Shown here piece after piece: positions 17,619 to 27,380 of a stretch of DNA of 64,000 bases (positions are counted from its first letter, which is position 1; each line of letters starts with the position of its first letter). Origin of the DNA: Paracoccus methylovorus (GTDB taxonomy: Bacteria > Pseudomonadota > Alphaproteobacteria > Rhodobacterales > Rhodobacteraceae); assembly GCF_016919705.1 (NCBI RefSeq), contig NZ_CP070368.1, positions 1,240,001-1,304,000 of the forward strand, in the 5' to 3' direction. The position numbers were made by a program, and so were the translations under genes. A model generated the notes under the pieces. That model worked only from the letters and a program-made list of their open reading frames with translations, did not search any database and was not told the origin of the DNA.

Positions 17619-18566
17619 ATGGCGCGCAAGATCATTATCGACACCGATCCCGGTCAGGACGACGCCGTCGCCATCCTGCTGGCACTGGCCAGCCCCGAGC
17701 TGGAGGTGCTGGGCCTCAGCACCGTCGCCGGCAACGTGCCTCTGCACCATACCCAACGCAACGCCCGGATGATCTGCGAACTGGCCGGCAGACCGGACCT
17801 GCCGGTTCATGCCGGCTGCGACACGCCCTTGCAGCGCAAGCTGGTCACGGCAGAGCATGTCCACGGCAAAACCGGGCTTGACGGCGTCACCCTGCCCGAT
17901 CCGGTCATGCCCCTTGCCCCCGAACATGCCGTGGATTTCCTGATCGAGACCCTGCGCCGCGAGAAACCCGGCAGCGTCACGCTGGTCCCCATCGGCCCGC
18001 TGACCAATATCGCCACGGCCTTTCACCGCGCGCCCGACATCATTTCGCGGGTGCAGGAAATCGTGCTGATGGGCGGCGCCTATTTCGAGGTCGGCAACAT
18101 CACCCCGACCGCCGAGTTCAACATCTACGTCGATCCCGAGGCGGCCAAGCTTGTCTTTGCCAGCGGTGCGCCGCTGACGGTGATGCCGCTGGACGTGACG
18201 CACCGCGCCCTGACCAGCCGGGCATGGGTCGAAGGCATGCGCGCCATGGGCCGCATCGGTCAGGCCGTCGCCAGTTGGACCGATTTCTTCGAACGCTACG
18301 ACCGCGAGAAATACGGCAGCCAGGGCGCTCCGCTGCATGATCCCTGCACCATCGCCTGGCTGCTAAGGCCCGAACTCTTTACCGGCCGTTACATCAATGT
18401 CGAGATCGAGACCCAGGGCGAATACACGCTGGGCATGACCGTGGCCGACTGGTGGCGGGTCAGCGGCCGGGTGCCGAACGCGACCTTCATCCGCGACGTT
18501 CAGGCCAAGGCGCTGTTTGCACTGCTGACCGAGCGGATCGGGGATCTGGACCGCCGCCTCGGCTAG
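17619..18566 (+). CDS. Nucleoside hydrolase (inosine-uridine preferring type)
   Basis: The 315-residue product starts at the ATG at 17619, with GAGGGG five bases upstream; the in-frame ATG at 17604 is less likely. IIIDTDPGQDDAVAILLA is the N-terminal calcium-binding Asp cluster (DTDPGxDD) of the family. HGKTGLDG, EIVLMGGAYFEVGNITP and AEFNIYVDPEAA are further signatures. The enzyme cleaves the N-glycosidic bond of ribonucleosides to base and ribose for salvage. It follows the penicillin acylase gene by 60 bases and is convergent with skp. No nucleoside transporter is adjacent. Confidence 0.94.
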   Translation: MARKIIIDTDPGQDDAVAILLALASPELEVLGLSTVAGNVPLHHTQRNARMICELAGRPDLPVHAGCDTPLQRKLVTAEHVHGKTGLDGVTLPDPVMPLAPEHAVDFLIETLRREKPGSVTLVPIGPLTNIATAFHRAPDIISRVQEIVLMGGAYFEVGNITPTAEFNIYVDPEAAKLVFASGAPLTVMPLDVTHRALTSRAWVEGMRAMGRIGQAVASWTDFFERYDREKYGSQGAPLHDPCTIAWLLRPELFTGRYINVEIETQGEYTLGMTVADWWRVSGRVPNATFIRDVQAKALFALLTERIGDLDRRLG

Positions 18567-18612
18567 CCCCCTGTCCGCAACCCCTGTCCGCGCAACCAAG
18601 GGGCGGTGCGGA

Positions 18613-19389
18613 TCATTCGTCCGTCGGGGCGGGCGCGGGTCCGGGCACGGCCGGCACGACGTCTTCAGAGATCGCAGGCTCTTCAAAACCACCCTCTGCC
18701 GGTCCGGTCCCCGGATCCTCCGGCTCGGACGCAGCCTCGTCGGGCGTATCCGCTTCGGGCTCTTCCGGCGCAGGTCCGGCGCCGATCTCACGGTCGATAC
18801 GCTCGATCAGCACGTCGGTCACGTCGATGGATTGCGAAGCGACAAAGATCGCGCGCTGGTCCAGCACCACCACCGCCCCCCGTTCGCGCATCAGCGCGGC
18901 AAGCACCGGCAGCGTAGCGTGAAAGAACGCCTGCCGCTCTTCATCGGCATCGGACTGCAAGGTCCGGGCAGCGGCATCGCGTTCGCGGCGAACCTCGACC
19001 ACGCGCTTGTCGAACTCATCCGCGCGTTTGCGGAATTCGTCGGGCGGCAGGGTCTGGCGCAGCGAGGTCAGCTCTTGCTCCTCGGCGGTGAACTGATTGG
19101 CCATCCGGTCGTTCTCGGCCGCGATCTCGCGCCCTCGCAACTCCAGATCATCCTGCACGCGCTGACCCCATTGCGAGCGCAGGTAAAGCGCATCCTGATC
19201 CAGCGTCAGAACCGGCAGCACGGCATCGCCATTGGGCGGCGGCGTTTCGACCACGATGGGCGCTACCGGCTGATCCGTAGGCGCCTCGACCGTTCCCAAC
19301 GTATCGGGCACGGTCTGGGCCAGCACTGCAGAGGGCACCGCCAGCAAGGCGGCCAGCCCCCATGCCGCGATGCCATGCCCCCAGCCCAT
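18613..19389 (-). CDS. skp: Skp/OmpH-family periplasmic chaperone
   Basis: The 258-residue product has a signal peptide ending near VLAQ. The middle (DALYLRSQWGQRVQDDLELR through the EERQAFFHATLPVL region) is the helical OmpH domain with coiled-coil character. The last about 50 residues form an acidic, proline-rich tail, which E. coli Skp (about 160 residues) lacks. Skp carries unfolded outer-membrane proteins across the periplasm to the Bam complex. Its start overlaps the bamA stop by one base, so translation is coupled. Confidence 0.88.
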   Translation of the reverse strand: MGWGHGIAAWGLAALLAVPSAVLAQTVPDTLGTVEAPTDQPVAPIVVETPPPNGDAVLPVLTLDQDALYLRSQWGQRVQDDLELRGREIAAENDRMANQFTAEEQELTSLRQTLPPDEFRKRADEFDKRVVEVRRERDAAARTLQSDADEERQAFFHATLPVLAALMRERGAVVVLDQRAIFVASQSIDVTDVLIERIDREIGAGPAPEEPEADTPDEAASEPEDPGTGPAEGGFEEPAISEDVVPAVPGPAPAPTDE

Positions 19390-21725
19390 CAGAAGCGGGT
19401 CGAGATGGTCAGGTCAAAGGACTGCTCTTCGTCATAGTCCTCTTTCTTGAGGGCCTTGGCGAAGTTGAAGCGCAGCGGGCCGATCGGCGTGGTCCAGAAG
19501 ATCGAGGCACCGATCGCGGCGCGTATCTTCATGCCGTCATCGACCTCGACCCCATCGGCGCCGATACGGGTATCCAGCCCCCAGACCGAGCCGGCATCGG
19601 CAAAGAGGCCGCCGGTGATGCCGTATTCCTCGGGCAGACCCAGCGGGAATTGCAGTTCGGTGCGCAGCGCCCAGAAGTAGTTGCCGCCAAGCGCGTCCTG
19701 GTTCGGTGCCACAAGATCGCGCGGACCCAAGCCGTTCGGCTCAAAGCCGCGGATCTTGCCATTGCCGTTAAAGCGGCTCAGGAAACGGCTGTTCTGGTCG
19801 TCCAGCATATGCACCGCGCCGGTTTCGAACTCGGCCAGCATGGTCACGCTCTCGCGCCAGGCACGGCTTTCGACACCGGCGTAAAGCGTGCTGTTTACCG
19901 ATTTGATATCGCCGCCAAGCCCGGCGAAATCCTGACTGAACCGCAGCCGATAGCTGGTGACCGGATCAAGCCCGGCGATACGGCTGTCGTAGCTGTAGGT
20001 ATAGCCAAGAGCCGAGGTGAAGAAACCGCCTTGCTCATTAAACAGGATCGGCGAGGAACCGACACGCTGGCTGCTTTCCGAATCCACATCGATCGGATCC
20101 ACGTCGAACAGCGTGTCCTTGCTGAGCTTGTAGCGCAGCTCCAACCGGCCGTTTTGCGAGATCGGGAACTCCATCCCGGTCTGGAAACCGACCGTGCGGG
20201 TATTATAGTCGGAATTCAGCCGGTCGGTGGTGTTATACCATGCCTGAACGCGGGCGCGCAGATCGCGGCCCATGAAATAGGGCTCGACAAAGGTGATACC
20301 CGAGCTCTGCGTATCCGTGCCGGTCGAGAAGGTCAGGTTCACCTCTTGCCCGCGACCCAGAAAGTTCTTTTCCGCCAGCGCGATATTGAAACCGACACCA
20401 GTGGCCACGCCGTAGCTGACGCCAAAGTTCAGGCTGCCCGTCGGCTGTTCTTCGACGTTCACGTCCACGATGACCTGTTCAGGCGACGAGCCGGGCCGGC
20501 TTTCCGCCTGCACGTCCGAGAAAAAGCCAAGCGCTCGCAGCCGTTCAGCCGAGTTGCGGATCTCGCGCGGGTTGAAGGGGTCGCCTTCGACCGTGGCGAA
20601 CTGGCGGCGGATCACCTCGTCCAGCGTGGTGGTGTTGCCCTCAATATCGATGCGCTCAACAAAGACACGCGGACCACGGGTCAGTGCAAAAGTCAGGTCC
20701 AGCGTCTGGTTGCGCTCATTGCGGGTCACTCGCGGCTCGATACTGACGAAGTCCAGCCCCTTGCGCAGCGCCAGCGCCTCCATCCGGCGGATGGTGGTGT
20801 CGATGTCGGTGGGGTTATAGACCGCGCCGCGTTTCACCCGGTTCTGGGCCGCGAATTCCCCCGCGTCGACGCCGGGAATTTCGCTGATCGTGTTGATATT
20901 GCCAAAGGTATAACGCGGACCTTCATGGATCTGGAAGGTGATATAGAACGCGTCGCGTTCCCGGGCGAGTTCGGGCGCCACCGCCCGAACGCTGAAATCG
21001 GCATAGCCGCGCGAACGATAGAAATCGGTCAGCAGCTTTTCGTCCAGCGGCACGCGGTCGGGCGAGAATGTGTCGCGGCTGATAAAGGTCCGTAGAATGC
21101 CGGCCTGTTTGGTTTGCAGCACGTTGCGCAGCCGGCGGTCGGAAAAGGCCCGGTTGCCGACGAAACCGATCCGCTCGATTTCCGTCAAATCCCCTTCGCG
21201 GATCTCGAAAACCAGATCGACCTGGTTGTTGCCGCGACGAATGATGCGCGGATCGACGCGGGCGGCCAGACGGCCTTGCGAGGCATAGACCTGGCTGATT
21301 GCGGCGGCATCGGCTTCGGCCTGAGCGGGCGAAAACACCCGGCGCGACTGCGACTTGACGATTCCGGCCAGGTTTTCGTCCTTGACCCGCTTGTTGCCTT
21401 CGAAGGCGACGGTGTTGATGGTGGGGAACTCGGTCACCCGCACCACCAGCGTCCCGCCCGAGGGCACCAGTTCGACCGTCTCGAACAGACCCGAATTCTG
21501 CAGTCTCTGCATCGCGTCGTTCAGCGCCCCGGCAGAAACATCCTGCCCGCGCGGCACGTCCAGATAGGACAGGATCGTCTGCGGCTCGATCCGCTGATTG
21601 CCCTCGATCCGCACGTTGCTGAAGACATAGGCCCAAGCGGGGGATGCCGTCATGGCGACCGGCCCAGCCATGGCCAGCGCCGAGATCAGCGCCAGCGCGC
21701 CCTTGCCGAGTTTCCTGTCCGTCAT
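19389..21725 (-). CDS. bamA: Outer-membrane protein assembly factor BamA
   Basis: The 778-residue product starts at the ATG at 21725, behind GAGGGGCGG. A signal peptide (VAMTASPAWA) precedes five POTRA repeats (starting VFSNVRIEGNQRIEPQTI) and a C-terminal beta barrel ending in FDLTISTRF, whose terminal aromatic residue is typical of barrel proteins. GIRGFEP-like (KIRGFEPNGLGPRD) is the conserved barrel loop 6 motif, with IRGFEPN in place of VRGF. BamA inserts beta-barrel proteins in the outer membrane. It lies after rseP and before skp. Confidence 0.97.
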   Translation of the reverse strand: MTDRKLGKGALALISALAMAGPVAMTASPAWAYVFSNVRIEGNQRIEPQTILSYLDVPRGQDVSAGALNDAMQRLQNSGLFETVELVPSGGTLVVRVTEFPTINTVAFEGNKRVKDENLAGIVKSQSRRVFSPAQAEADAAAISQVYASQGRLAARVDPRIIRRGNNQVDLVFEIREGDLTEIERIGFVGNRAFSDRRLRNVLQTKQAGILRTFISRDTFSPDRVPLDEKLLTDFYRSRGYADFSVRAVAPELARERDAFYITFQIHEGPRYTFGNINTISEIPGVDAGEFAAQNRVKRGAVYNPTDIDTTIRRMEALALRKGLDFVSIEPRVTRNERNQTLDLTFALTRGPRVFVERIDIEGNTTTLDEVIRRQFATVEGDPFNPREIRNSAERLRALGFFSDVQAESRPGSSPEQVIVDVNVEEQPTGSLNFGVSYGVATGVGFNIALAEKNFLGRGQEVNLTFSTGTDTQSSGITFVEPYFMGRDLRARVQAWYNTTDRLNSDYNTRTVGFQTGMEFPISQNGRLELRYKLSKDTLFDVDPIDVDSESSQRVGSSPILFNEQGGFFTSALGYTYSYDSRIAGLDPVTSYRLRFSQDFAGLGGDIKSVNSTLYAGVESRAWRESVTMLAEFETGAVHMLDDQNSRFLSRFNGNGKIRGFEPNGLGPRDLVAPNQDALGGNYFWALRTELQFPLGLPEEYGITGGLFADAGSVWGLDTRIGADGVEVDDGMKIRAAIGASIFWTTPIGPLRFNFAKALKKEDYDEEQSFDLTISTRF

Positions 21726-21828
21726 CGCCGCCCCTCGCGAATAATGCGTTGCCCGGCGGGTTGGTCCCGCCATATTTGCCCCGATGGATACAGCGAAGCG
21801 GCCTACACTGTCAAAAGCCTAGCGCCGA

Positions 21829-23154
21829 TCAGGGGCAGAAAAGATCATTGGTGAGGCCCAGAACCATCAGCGACAGCACCGCCGCCAGTCCCAGCGCCGA
21901 CAGGATGTCGATCACCCGGTCCGAGGGCCTGCGCCCCGCCACCGCCTCGTAGAGATAGAACATCAGATGCCCGCCATCGAGCACAGGCACCGGCAAAAGG
22001 TTCAGAAAGCCGATTGCCGCCGACAACACCGCGATCCACCAGATGAAGTTGCCGCCCCCTGCCGAGGCCGCCTGCCCCGTGGTTTCGGCGATCGAGATGG
22101 CGCCGCCCAGGTTACAACTGCCGATCTGGCCGGTAATCATCGCCCAAAGCCCTGAAACCGACGAGGCGATGATGTCCCAGGTGCGGGCAACGCCGATCCC
22201 CAGCGCCTCACCCACGCCGGCGGGACGGGTTGCAGGTTCGAAATAGGTGCCGCCGCCCGTGACCCCGATCAGCCAGCGCCGGGTATAGCCGTCGCCTGTG
22301 GGCAGGTCCTGTTCGCGCGCGGCCAAGGTGTAGTCGGCCACCCCCTCGCCCTCGCGCCAGACCCTGAGCAGCACGGGACGGCCCTCGGCCTCGGCCACCT
22401 GCTCGCGCAATTCGTCAAAGCGAGAGACCGGCTGGCCATCGACCGCAAGGATCACATCGCCCGGCTTCAGCCCCGCCGAGGCCGCGGGGCTGCGCGGCGC
22501 GATACCCGTGACCAAGGGCGGCACCGGATCGGGACCGGGAACGGTGATCCGCGCGCCGTCGCGCAACACGGTCCAGTCATGGCTGGGGCGCGAAGGCAAC
22601 TCCTCGGCCGCCTTGGACAGATCGGGCCAGCCCGCAACAGGCCGCCCATCCAGCGCGACGACGATATCGCCGGGCTGCAACTGCATCTCGACGCCCGGCG
22701 GCGTCGGGTGCAGCCGTCCCACCTGAACCTCATCGACCGGCATGCCCTGCCAGATCGCCATTCCGGCAAAGACCAGAATCGACAGGATAAAGTTGAACAC
22801 CGGACCCGCCGCCACAGTGGCGAAACGCGCCCAGAGCGGGGCTCCGCTCAGGCTTTGCCGCGCCCGGACGGGGTCGACCGGCACGGCACCGGCGCTTGCC
22901 GCATTGGCGTCGCCCAGAAAACGCACATAGCCGCCCAAGGGAATCGCCGCGACCTGCCACAGCGTGCCGTGCCGGTCGCGTCGCGAAACCAATCGTGGCC
23001 CGAAGCCCAGCGAAAAGCACTCGGCCTTGATGCCCGACAGGCGGCCGATGATGTAATGACCGTATTCATGCACGGTGACGATGATCGACAACGCCACGAT
23101 AAAGGCGGCGGCCGTCCAGATGAACCCGCCCAGCGTATCCAGAACCAAGCTCAT
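21829..23154 (-). CDS. rseP: RIP metalloprotease RseP
   Basis: The 441-residue product begins at the ATG at 23154, which overlaps the dxr stop by four bases. VHEYGHYIIGR in the first membrane span is the HExxH zinc site. Two PDZ-like domains occupy about residues 120-280, with repeats such as LKPGDVILAVDGQPVSRF. NLLPVPVLDGGHLMF near the C-terminus is the LDG motif supplying the third zinc ligand. RseP cleaves anti-sigma factors and remnant signal peptides within the inner membrane. The gene order dxr-rseP-bamA is conserved in many proteobacteria. Confidence 0.96.
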   Translation of the reverse strand: MSLVLDTLGGFIWTAAAFIVALSIIVTVHEYGHYIIGRLSGIKAECFSLGFGPRLVSRRDRHGTLWQVAAIPLGGYVRFLGDANAASAGAVPVDPVRARQSLSGAPLWARFATVAAGPVFNFILSILVFAGMAIWQGMPVDEVQVGRLHPTPPGVEMQLQPGDIVVALDGRPVAGWPDLSKAAEELPSRPSHDWTVLRDGARITVPGPDPVPPLVTGIAPRSPAASAGLKPGDVILAVDGQPVSRFDELREQVAEAEGRPVLLRVWREGEGVADYTLAAREQDLPTGDGYTRRWLIGVTGGGTYFEPATRPAGVGEALGIGVARTWDIIASSVSGLWAMITGQIGSCNLGGAISIAETTGQAASAGGGNFIWWIAVLSAAIGFLNLLPVPVLDGGHLMFYLYEAVAGRRPSDRVIDILSALGLAAVLSLMVLGLTNDLFCP

Positions 23155-24323
23155 GCCGCCCCCTGCCATTGCGCCGCAGCCTGCCGCGCGAAACCGCCCC
23201 AATGCAGCACTTCATCCAGATTGCGCGGGCTCTGCGCGAAGCCGGCTTCGCGCGCGGAAAGCTCCAGCGCGTGTTCGACCGCCGGCGCCATATCGATGAA
23301 ACGGATGCGCCCGGCGATGAAATCGTCCAGCGCCTGTTCCTTGGCGGCGTTCAGAACCGCACCCGCCGCTCCGCCGGCCTGAATCGCCTCGCGCGCCAGC
23401 CGCAGTGCGGGCCAGCGTGCCTCGTCGGGTTCGGCAAAGGTCAGGCTGCCAAGTGCGGCCAGATCCAGCGCCGGCACCGGCAGCGCGCTGCGGACCGGCC
23501 AGTTCAGCGCGTAACCGATGGCATGGCGCATATCCGGCGCACCCAGATGCGCAAGCGAGCCGCCGTCGCGATGCGTGACCATGGCATGAATGATCGACTG
23601 TGGATGCACCAGCACTCGCAACCGCTCGACACCAAGTCCAAAGAACTCATGCGCCTCAATGACTTCCAGCGCCTTGTTGAACATACTGGCGCTGTCGATG
23701 GTGATGCGCTGCCCCATGGACCAGTTGGGATGGCAGCTTGCCTCCGCCACTGTCGCCCGCGCCAGCCGCTCCAACGGCCAATCGCGAAACGCTCCACCCG
23801 AGGCGGTGATCGTCACATGTTCGACAGATTCTATATTTTCGCCATTAAGAGCCTGAAATATGGCAGAATGCTCCGAATCCACAGGCAAGATGCGCGCACC
23901 ACGCGCCTGCGCGCGGGCCATGACCAAAGGTCCCGCGGCGACAAGGGTTTCCTTATTGGCCAGCGCCAGCGTGCCGCCGCGATCCAGCACCGCAAGTCCC
24001 GGTGCCAGACCCGCGGCACCGATGATCGCCGAAAGCGTCCAGTCGGCCGGACGAGCCGCAGCCTCGATGATGGCGTCAGACCCTGCCGCCGCCTCGACGC
24101 CGCTGCCTGCCAGCGCGGCACGCAGTTCCTCCAGTCGTTCGGGCCATGCGGTGACGGCGATTTCAGCCCGCAGCGCCCGCGCCATTTCGGCAAGGCGTCG
24201 GACATTGGCGCCGCCGGTCAGGGCAATGGTGCGGTAGCTGTCAGGCCCACCGGCCCGCATCAACAGATCGAATGCGCTTTCACCGACCGATCCGGTCGCG
24301 CCCAGCACAGATATGCTGCGCAT
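23151..24323 (-). CDS. dxr: 1-deoxy-D-xylulose 5-phosphate reductoisomerase
   Basis: The 390-residue product has the usual length. SVLGATGSVGESAFDLL is the N-terminal NADPH-binding motif. LPVDSEHSAIFQAL contains the metal-binding acidic cluster, and NWSMGQRITIDSASM the substrate-binding loop. The enzyme converts DXP to MEP, the first committed step of the non-mevalonate isoprenoid pathway. Isopentenyl units are then used by uppS in the same operon. It follows cdsA with a four-base gap. Confidence 0.97.
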   Translation of the reverse strand: MRSISVLGATGSVGESAFDLLMRAGGPDSYRTIALTGGANVRRLAEMARALRAEIAVTAWPERLEELRAALAGSGVEAAAGSDAIIEAAARPADWTLSAIIGAAGLAPGLAVLDRGGTLALANKETLVAAGPLVMARAQARGARILPVDSEHSAIFQALNGENIESVEHVTITASGGAFRDWPLERLARATVAEASCHPNWSMGQRITIDSASMFNKALEVIEAHEFFGLGVERLRVLVHPQSIIHAMVTHRDGGSLAHLGAPDMRHAIGYALNWPVRSALPVPALDLAALGSLTFAEPDEARWPALRLAREAIQAGGAAGAVLNAAKEQALDDFIAGRIRFIDMAPAVEHALELSAREAGFAQSPRNLDEVLHWGGFARQAAAQWQGAA

Positions 24324-24327
24324 CTTT

Positions 24328-25182
24328 TCAGCCTCCGATCACGGGTAAAAGATTGCCAATCAACAACACCAGCGCCACCAGCAGCGCACCCGACATGGCG
24401 TCGAACCGGTCCATGACGCCGCCATGACCCGGGATCAACTGAGAGCTGTCCTTGACCCCGACCCGGCGCTTGAGCCAGCTTTCCGCGATATCGCCGAACT
24501 GCCCGGCCAGCGCCACCAGTGGACCAAGCACCAGCACCGGCCACGGCGCCTGCCCCGCCAGCACCAGAACCAGCGCCAGCGCCAGCGCGCCTGCCCAACC
24601 GGCGATGGTGCCGCTCCAGGTTTTCTTGGGGCTGATTGCGGGCCAAAAGCGTGGGCCACCAAGCTTGCGGCCGATGAAATAGCCCAGAACATCGGACAAC
24701 ACTACGGTGGCGACGATCCAGACAAGCGTGGGCAGGCCCATGACCTCGCGCACGACCACCAGCGCATAGCCCGCCCCGAAAATCGCAAGGGTGAACAGCA
24801 GATAGGCCGGACGTTCATGTTCATGCGTGCCATGCCATCCGGCGATCATCGGCACCAGAACCAGCGCCATCGGCCAGTCGCCGGGCAGAACCAGCATCGC
24901 CAGCATCACCAGCCCCGACAGGATGCCGATCAGCACCGGATGGCGCGGGCTGTGGAATTCGGGATGACGCCAGCCGGTCAACCGCGCCAGTTCCCACATC
25001 AACAGCCCCACCACGATCGAGACCCCGAACCGGATCCAAAGACCCGAGGAAATCAGCAGCAGCAGCCCCAGAATCGCCAGAACCACACCCGACAGCACGC
25101 GCGGCCAAAGATCGGCCCAGTTGTCGCGTCCGCGTTGCAGGGCGCCCCGCAACCGGCCCTGCTGTGGCCTGTCCCCGCTCAT
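24328..25182 (-). CDS. cdsA: Phosphatidate cytidylyltransferase CdsA
   Basis: The 284-residue product starts at the ATG at 25182 (ATGA overlap with the uppS stop); the longer frame to 25260 would overlap uppS further. It is very hydrophobic with about eight membrane spans. SDVLGYFIGRKLGG and the C-terminal GVKDSSQLIPGHGGVMDRFD carry the CDP-alcohol/CTP transferase signature. It makes CDP-diacylglycerol from phosphatidate and CTP, the branch point for membrane phospholipids. It is in the operon uppS-cdsA-dxr. Confidence 0.96.
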   Translation of the reverse strand: MSGDRPQQGRLRGALQRGRDNWADLWPRVLSGVVLAILGLLLLISSGLWIRFGVSIVVGLLMWELARLTGWRHPEFHSPRHPVLIGILSGLVMLAMLVLPGDWPMALVLVPMIAGWHGTHEHERPAYLLFTLAIFGAGYALVVVREVMGLPTLVWIVATVVLSDVLGYFIGRKLGGPRFWPAISPKKTWSGTIAGWAGALALALVLVLAGQAPWPVLVLGPLVALAGQFGDIAESWLKRRVGVKDSSQLIPGHGGVMDRFDAMSGALLVALVLLIGNLLPVIGG

Positions 25183-25913
25183 GCGCCGCCAAAGCGCCGG
25201 TCGCGCAGCCCGTAGCGGTCGAGAATCTCGGCCAGATGCGCCGGCGTGAAATCCGGCCACAGGGTCGAGGTGAATTCATATTCCGAATAGGCCGCCTGAA
25301 AGGGCAGAAAATTCGAAGTCCGGGTCTCTCCGCTGGTGCGGATCACCAGATCCGGATCGGGCTGGCCGGCGGTGTCCAGACAATCGGCCAGATCGGCCTC
25401 GGTAGGCTCGACGACCTCGCCCCGCGCGATGCGGGAAGCCAGCCGGTTGGCGGCGCGGGTCAATTCGTCCCTGCCCCCGTAGTTGATCGCGACGGTCAGG
25501 TTCAGCCGGGTATTGCAGGCAGTGCGCGCCTCGATCCCGGCCATCAGGCGTTGCAGCTTGGGCTCCAGCCGCTCACGCCCACCGATAAAGCGCATGCGCA
25601 CGCCCTCGGCGGAAAGCCCTTCGGCCTCGCGCTCGATATAGCGGGCAAAGATGGCCATCAGCCCCAGCACCTCTTCGGTCGAGCGTTTCCAGTTCTCGGT
25701 CGAAAAAGCATAGACCGTCAGCCAGTTCACCCCCAGATCAGGACAAGCGCGCACGATCTGCTTGACGCGCTCGGCCCCGCGCCGATGCCCGACCAGTCGC
25801 GGCCAGCCCCGGTTCTTGGCCCAGCGACCGTTGCCATCCATGATGATGGCGACATGACGGGGCCGCTGGTCCCCTTCGCCGGATTTCGACAGGCTGGCTG
25901 CGCTCTCGGCCAT
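25179..25913 (-). CDS. uppS: Undecaprenyl diphosphate synthase
   Basis: The 244-residue product has HVAIIMDGNGRWAKNRG near the start, the canonical substrate-binding motif with the catalytic Asp. VIRTSGETRTSNFLPFQ is the C-terminal signature of cis-prenyltransferases. The enzyme extends farnesyl diphosphate with isopentenyl units to the C55 carrier lipid used in peptidoglycan and polysaccharide synthesis. frr ends four bases upstream and cdsA overlaps by four. Confidence 0.97.
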   Translation of the reverse strand: MAESAASLSKSGEGDQRPRHVAIIMDGNGRWAKNRGWPRLVGHRRGAERVKQIVRACPDLGVNWLTVYAFSTENWKRSTEEVLGLMAIFARYIEREAEGLSAEGVRMRFIGGRERLEPKLQRLMAGIEARTACNTRLNLTVAINYGGRDELTRAANRLASRIARGEVVEPTEADLADCLDTAGQPDPDLVIRTSGETRTSNFLPFQAAYSEYEFTSTLWPDFTPAHLAEILDRYGLRDRRFGGA

Positions 25914-25916
25914 GCG

Positions 25917-26480
25917 TCAGACCTGCATGATTTCGGCTTGCTTGCCTTCAAGCACCTGATCGACCGCCGCGATCATCTTGTCGGTCAGTTCCTGCACCGC
26001 GCTTTCCCAGAACTTCTGGTCGTCTTCGGACATGCCCGAGGATTTCGCCTTCTTGATCTGGTCCATGCCGTCGCGGCGCACGTTGCGGATGGCGACGCGG
26101 GCATGTTCGGCATATTGCGCGGCGACACGGGTAAGCTCGCGGCGGCGTTCCTCGTTCAACTCGGGGATGGGCAGCATGATGATGGTGCCGTTGAGTTGCG
26201 GATTGATGCCCAGACCTGATTCGCGGATCGCCTTCTCGGCCTTGCCGACCAGCCCCTTGTCCCAGATGTTGATGGTGACCATGCGCGGCTCGGGCACGTT
26301 AACCGTGCCGATCTGGTTAATCGGCGTGGGCGATCCATAGGCATCGACCATGATCGGTTCGACCATGCTGGCCGAAGCGCGGCCGGTACGAAGCGAAGCG
26401 AATTCATGGCGCAGGGATTCCATCGCGCCCTTCATGCGGCGTTCCAGGTCGTCGGTGTCGATCTCGTTTTCGTCGGACAT
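25917..26480 (-). CDS. frr: Ribosome recycling factor
   Basis: The 187-residue product has the standard length. [19 protein letters not shown] and [19 protein letters not shown] are hallmark segments of domain I and the long helical bundle. The factor splits post-termination ribosomes together with EF-G. It is preceded by pyrH with an 80-base gap and followed by uppS, the arrangement common to proteobacteria. Confidence 0.97.
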   Translation of the reverse strand: MSDENEIDTDDLERRMKGAMESLRHEFASLRTGRASASMVEPIMVDAYGSPTPINQIGTVNVPEPRMVTINIWDKGLVGKAEKAIRESGLGINPQLNGTIIMLPIPELNEERRRELTRVAAQYAEHARVAIRNVRRDGMDQIKKAKSSGMSEDDQKFWESAVQELTDKMIAAVDQVLEGKQAEIMQV

Positions 26481-26560
26481 GCTCGGTCATGGCCTCTGTG
26501 CTGTGATTTTCAGCGCTTTTAGCCGAGCCATGCCCGCATGGCAAAGCCTATACGGCGTTT

Positions 26561-27295
26561 TCAGCAGTGCACGCGCGTATATGTGCCGGTGCCGGCCAGA
26601 ATTCCGCGGAAACCGCCCGGTTCGTCCAGCGAAAAAACGATGATCGGCAGGTCGTTGTCACGCGCAAGCGCGATGGCCGACGCATCCATCACCCCAAGGT
26701 GCTTTTGCAGCACTTCGTCATAGCTGACATTGTCGTAGCGCTTTGCATCCGCAAATTTCTTGGGGTCCTTGTCATAGACGCCATCGACCTTGGTGCCCTT
26801 GAAGATCGCCTCGCAATTCATTTCGTTGGCGCGCAGCGTGGCAGCGGTGTCGGTGGTGAAATAGGGGTTGCCGGTGCCTGCGGCAAAGATGCAGACGCGC
26901 TTCTTTTCCAGATGACGAACGGCGCGCCGGCGAATATAGGGCTCGGCCACCTCATCCATGCGAATGGCCGAGATGACGCGGGTATGGATCTTCAGCGCCT
27001 CCATCGCCGCCTGCATGGCCAGCGCGTTCATCACCGTGGCCAGCATCCCCATATAGTCGGCGGTCGCCCGCTCCATACCCTGCGCGCTGCCTTGCAGGCC
27101 GCGAAAGATATTGCCGCCGCCGATGACCATGCAGATCTCGACGCCCATGTCATGGACGGATTTGACCTCTTGCGCGATACGGGCGACCGTCGGCGGGTGC
27201 AGGCCATAGCCTTGGTCCCCCATGAGCGCCTCGCCCGAAATCTTCAGCATAACGCGCGAATAGCTTCCGGGTGTCTTGGATGCGCTGTCCGACAT
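26561..27295 (-). CDS. pyrH: UMP kinase
   Basis: The 244-residue product starts at the ATG at 27295, with AAAGGTGA upstream. [17 protein letters not shown] is the N-terminal phosphate-binding motif, and [13 protein letters not shown] and [13 protein letters not shown] are amino acid kinase family signatures. It phosphorylates UMP to UDP. It heads the leftward operon pyrH-frr-uppS-cdsA-dxr-rseP-bamA-skp and diverges from miaA. Confidence 0.97.
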   Translation of the reverse strand: MSDSASKTPGSYSRVMLKISGEALMGDQGYGLHPPTVARIAQEVKSVHDMGVEICMVIGGGNIFRGLQGSAQGMERATADYMGMLATVMNALAMQAAMEALKIHTRVISAIRMDEVAEPYIRRRAVRHLEKKRVCIFAAGTGNPYFTTDTAATLRANEMNCEAIFKGTKVDGVYDKDPKKFADAKRYDNVSYDEVLQKHLGVMDASAIALARDNDLPIIVFSLDEPGGFRGILAGTGTYTRVHC

Positions 27296-27380
27296 GGGTT
27301 CACCTTTTTGCGGCTGTTTCATTGCCGGGCAAAATGTCGCAAACAGGCCCCATGTTCAACCGTTGCCGACCCGAGCTGAA

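Noticed and set aside
19362-21095. A 577-codon open frame antisense to bamA
   Set aside because: bamA has full family support, and the antisense frame has no motif or start signal.
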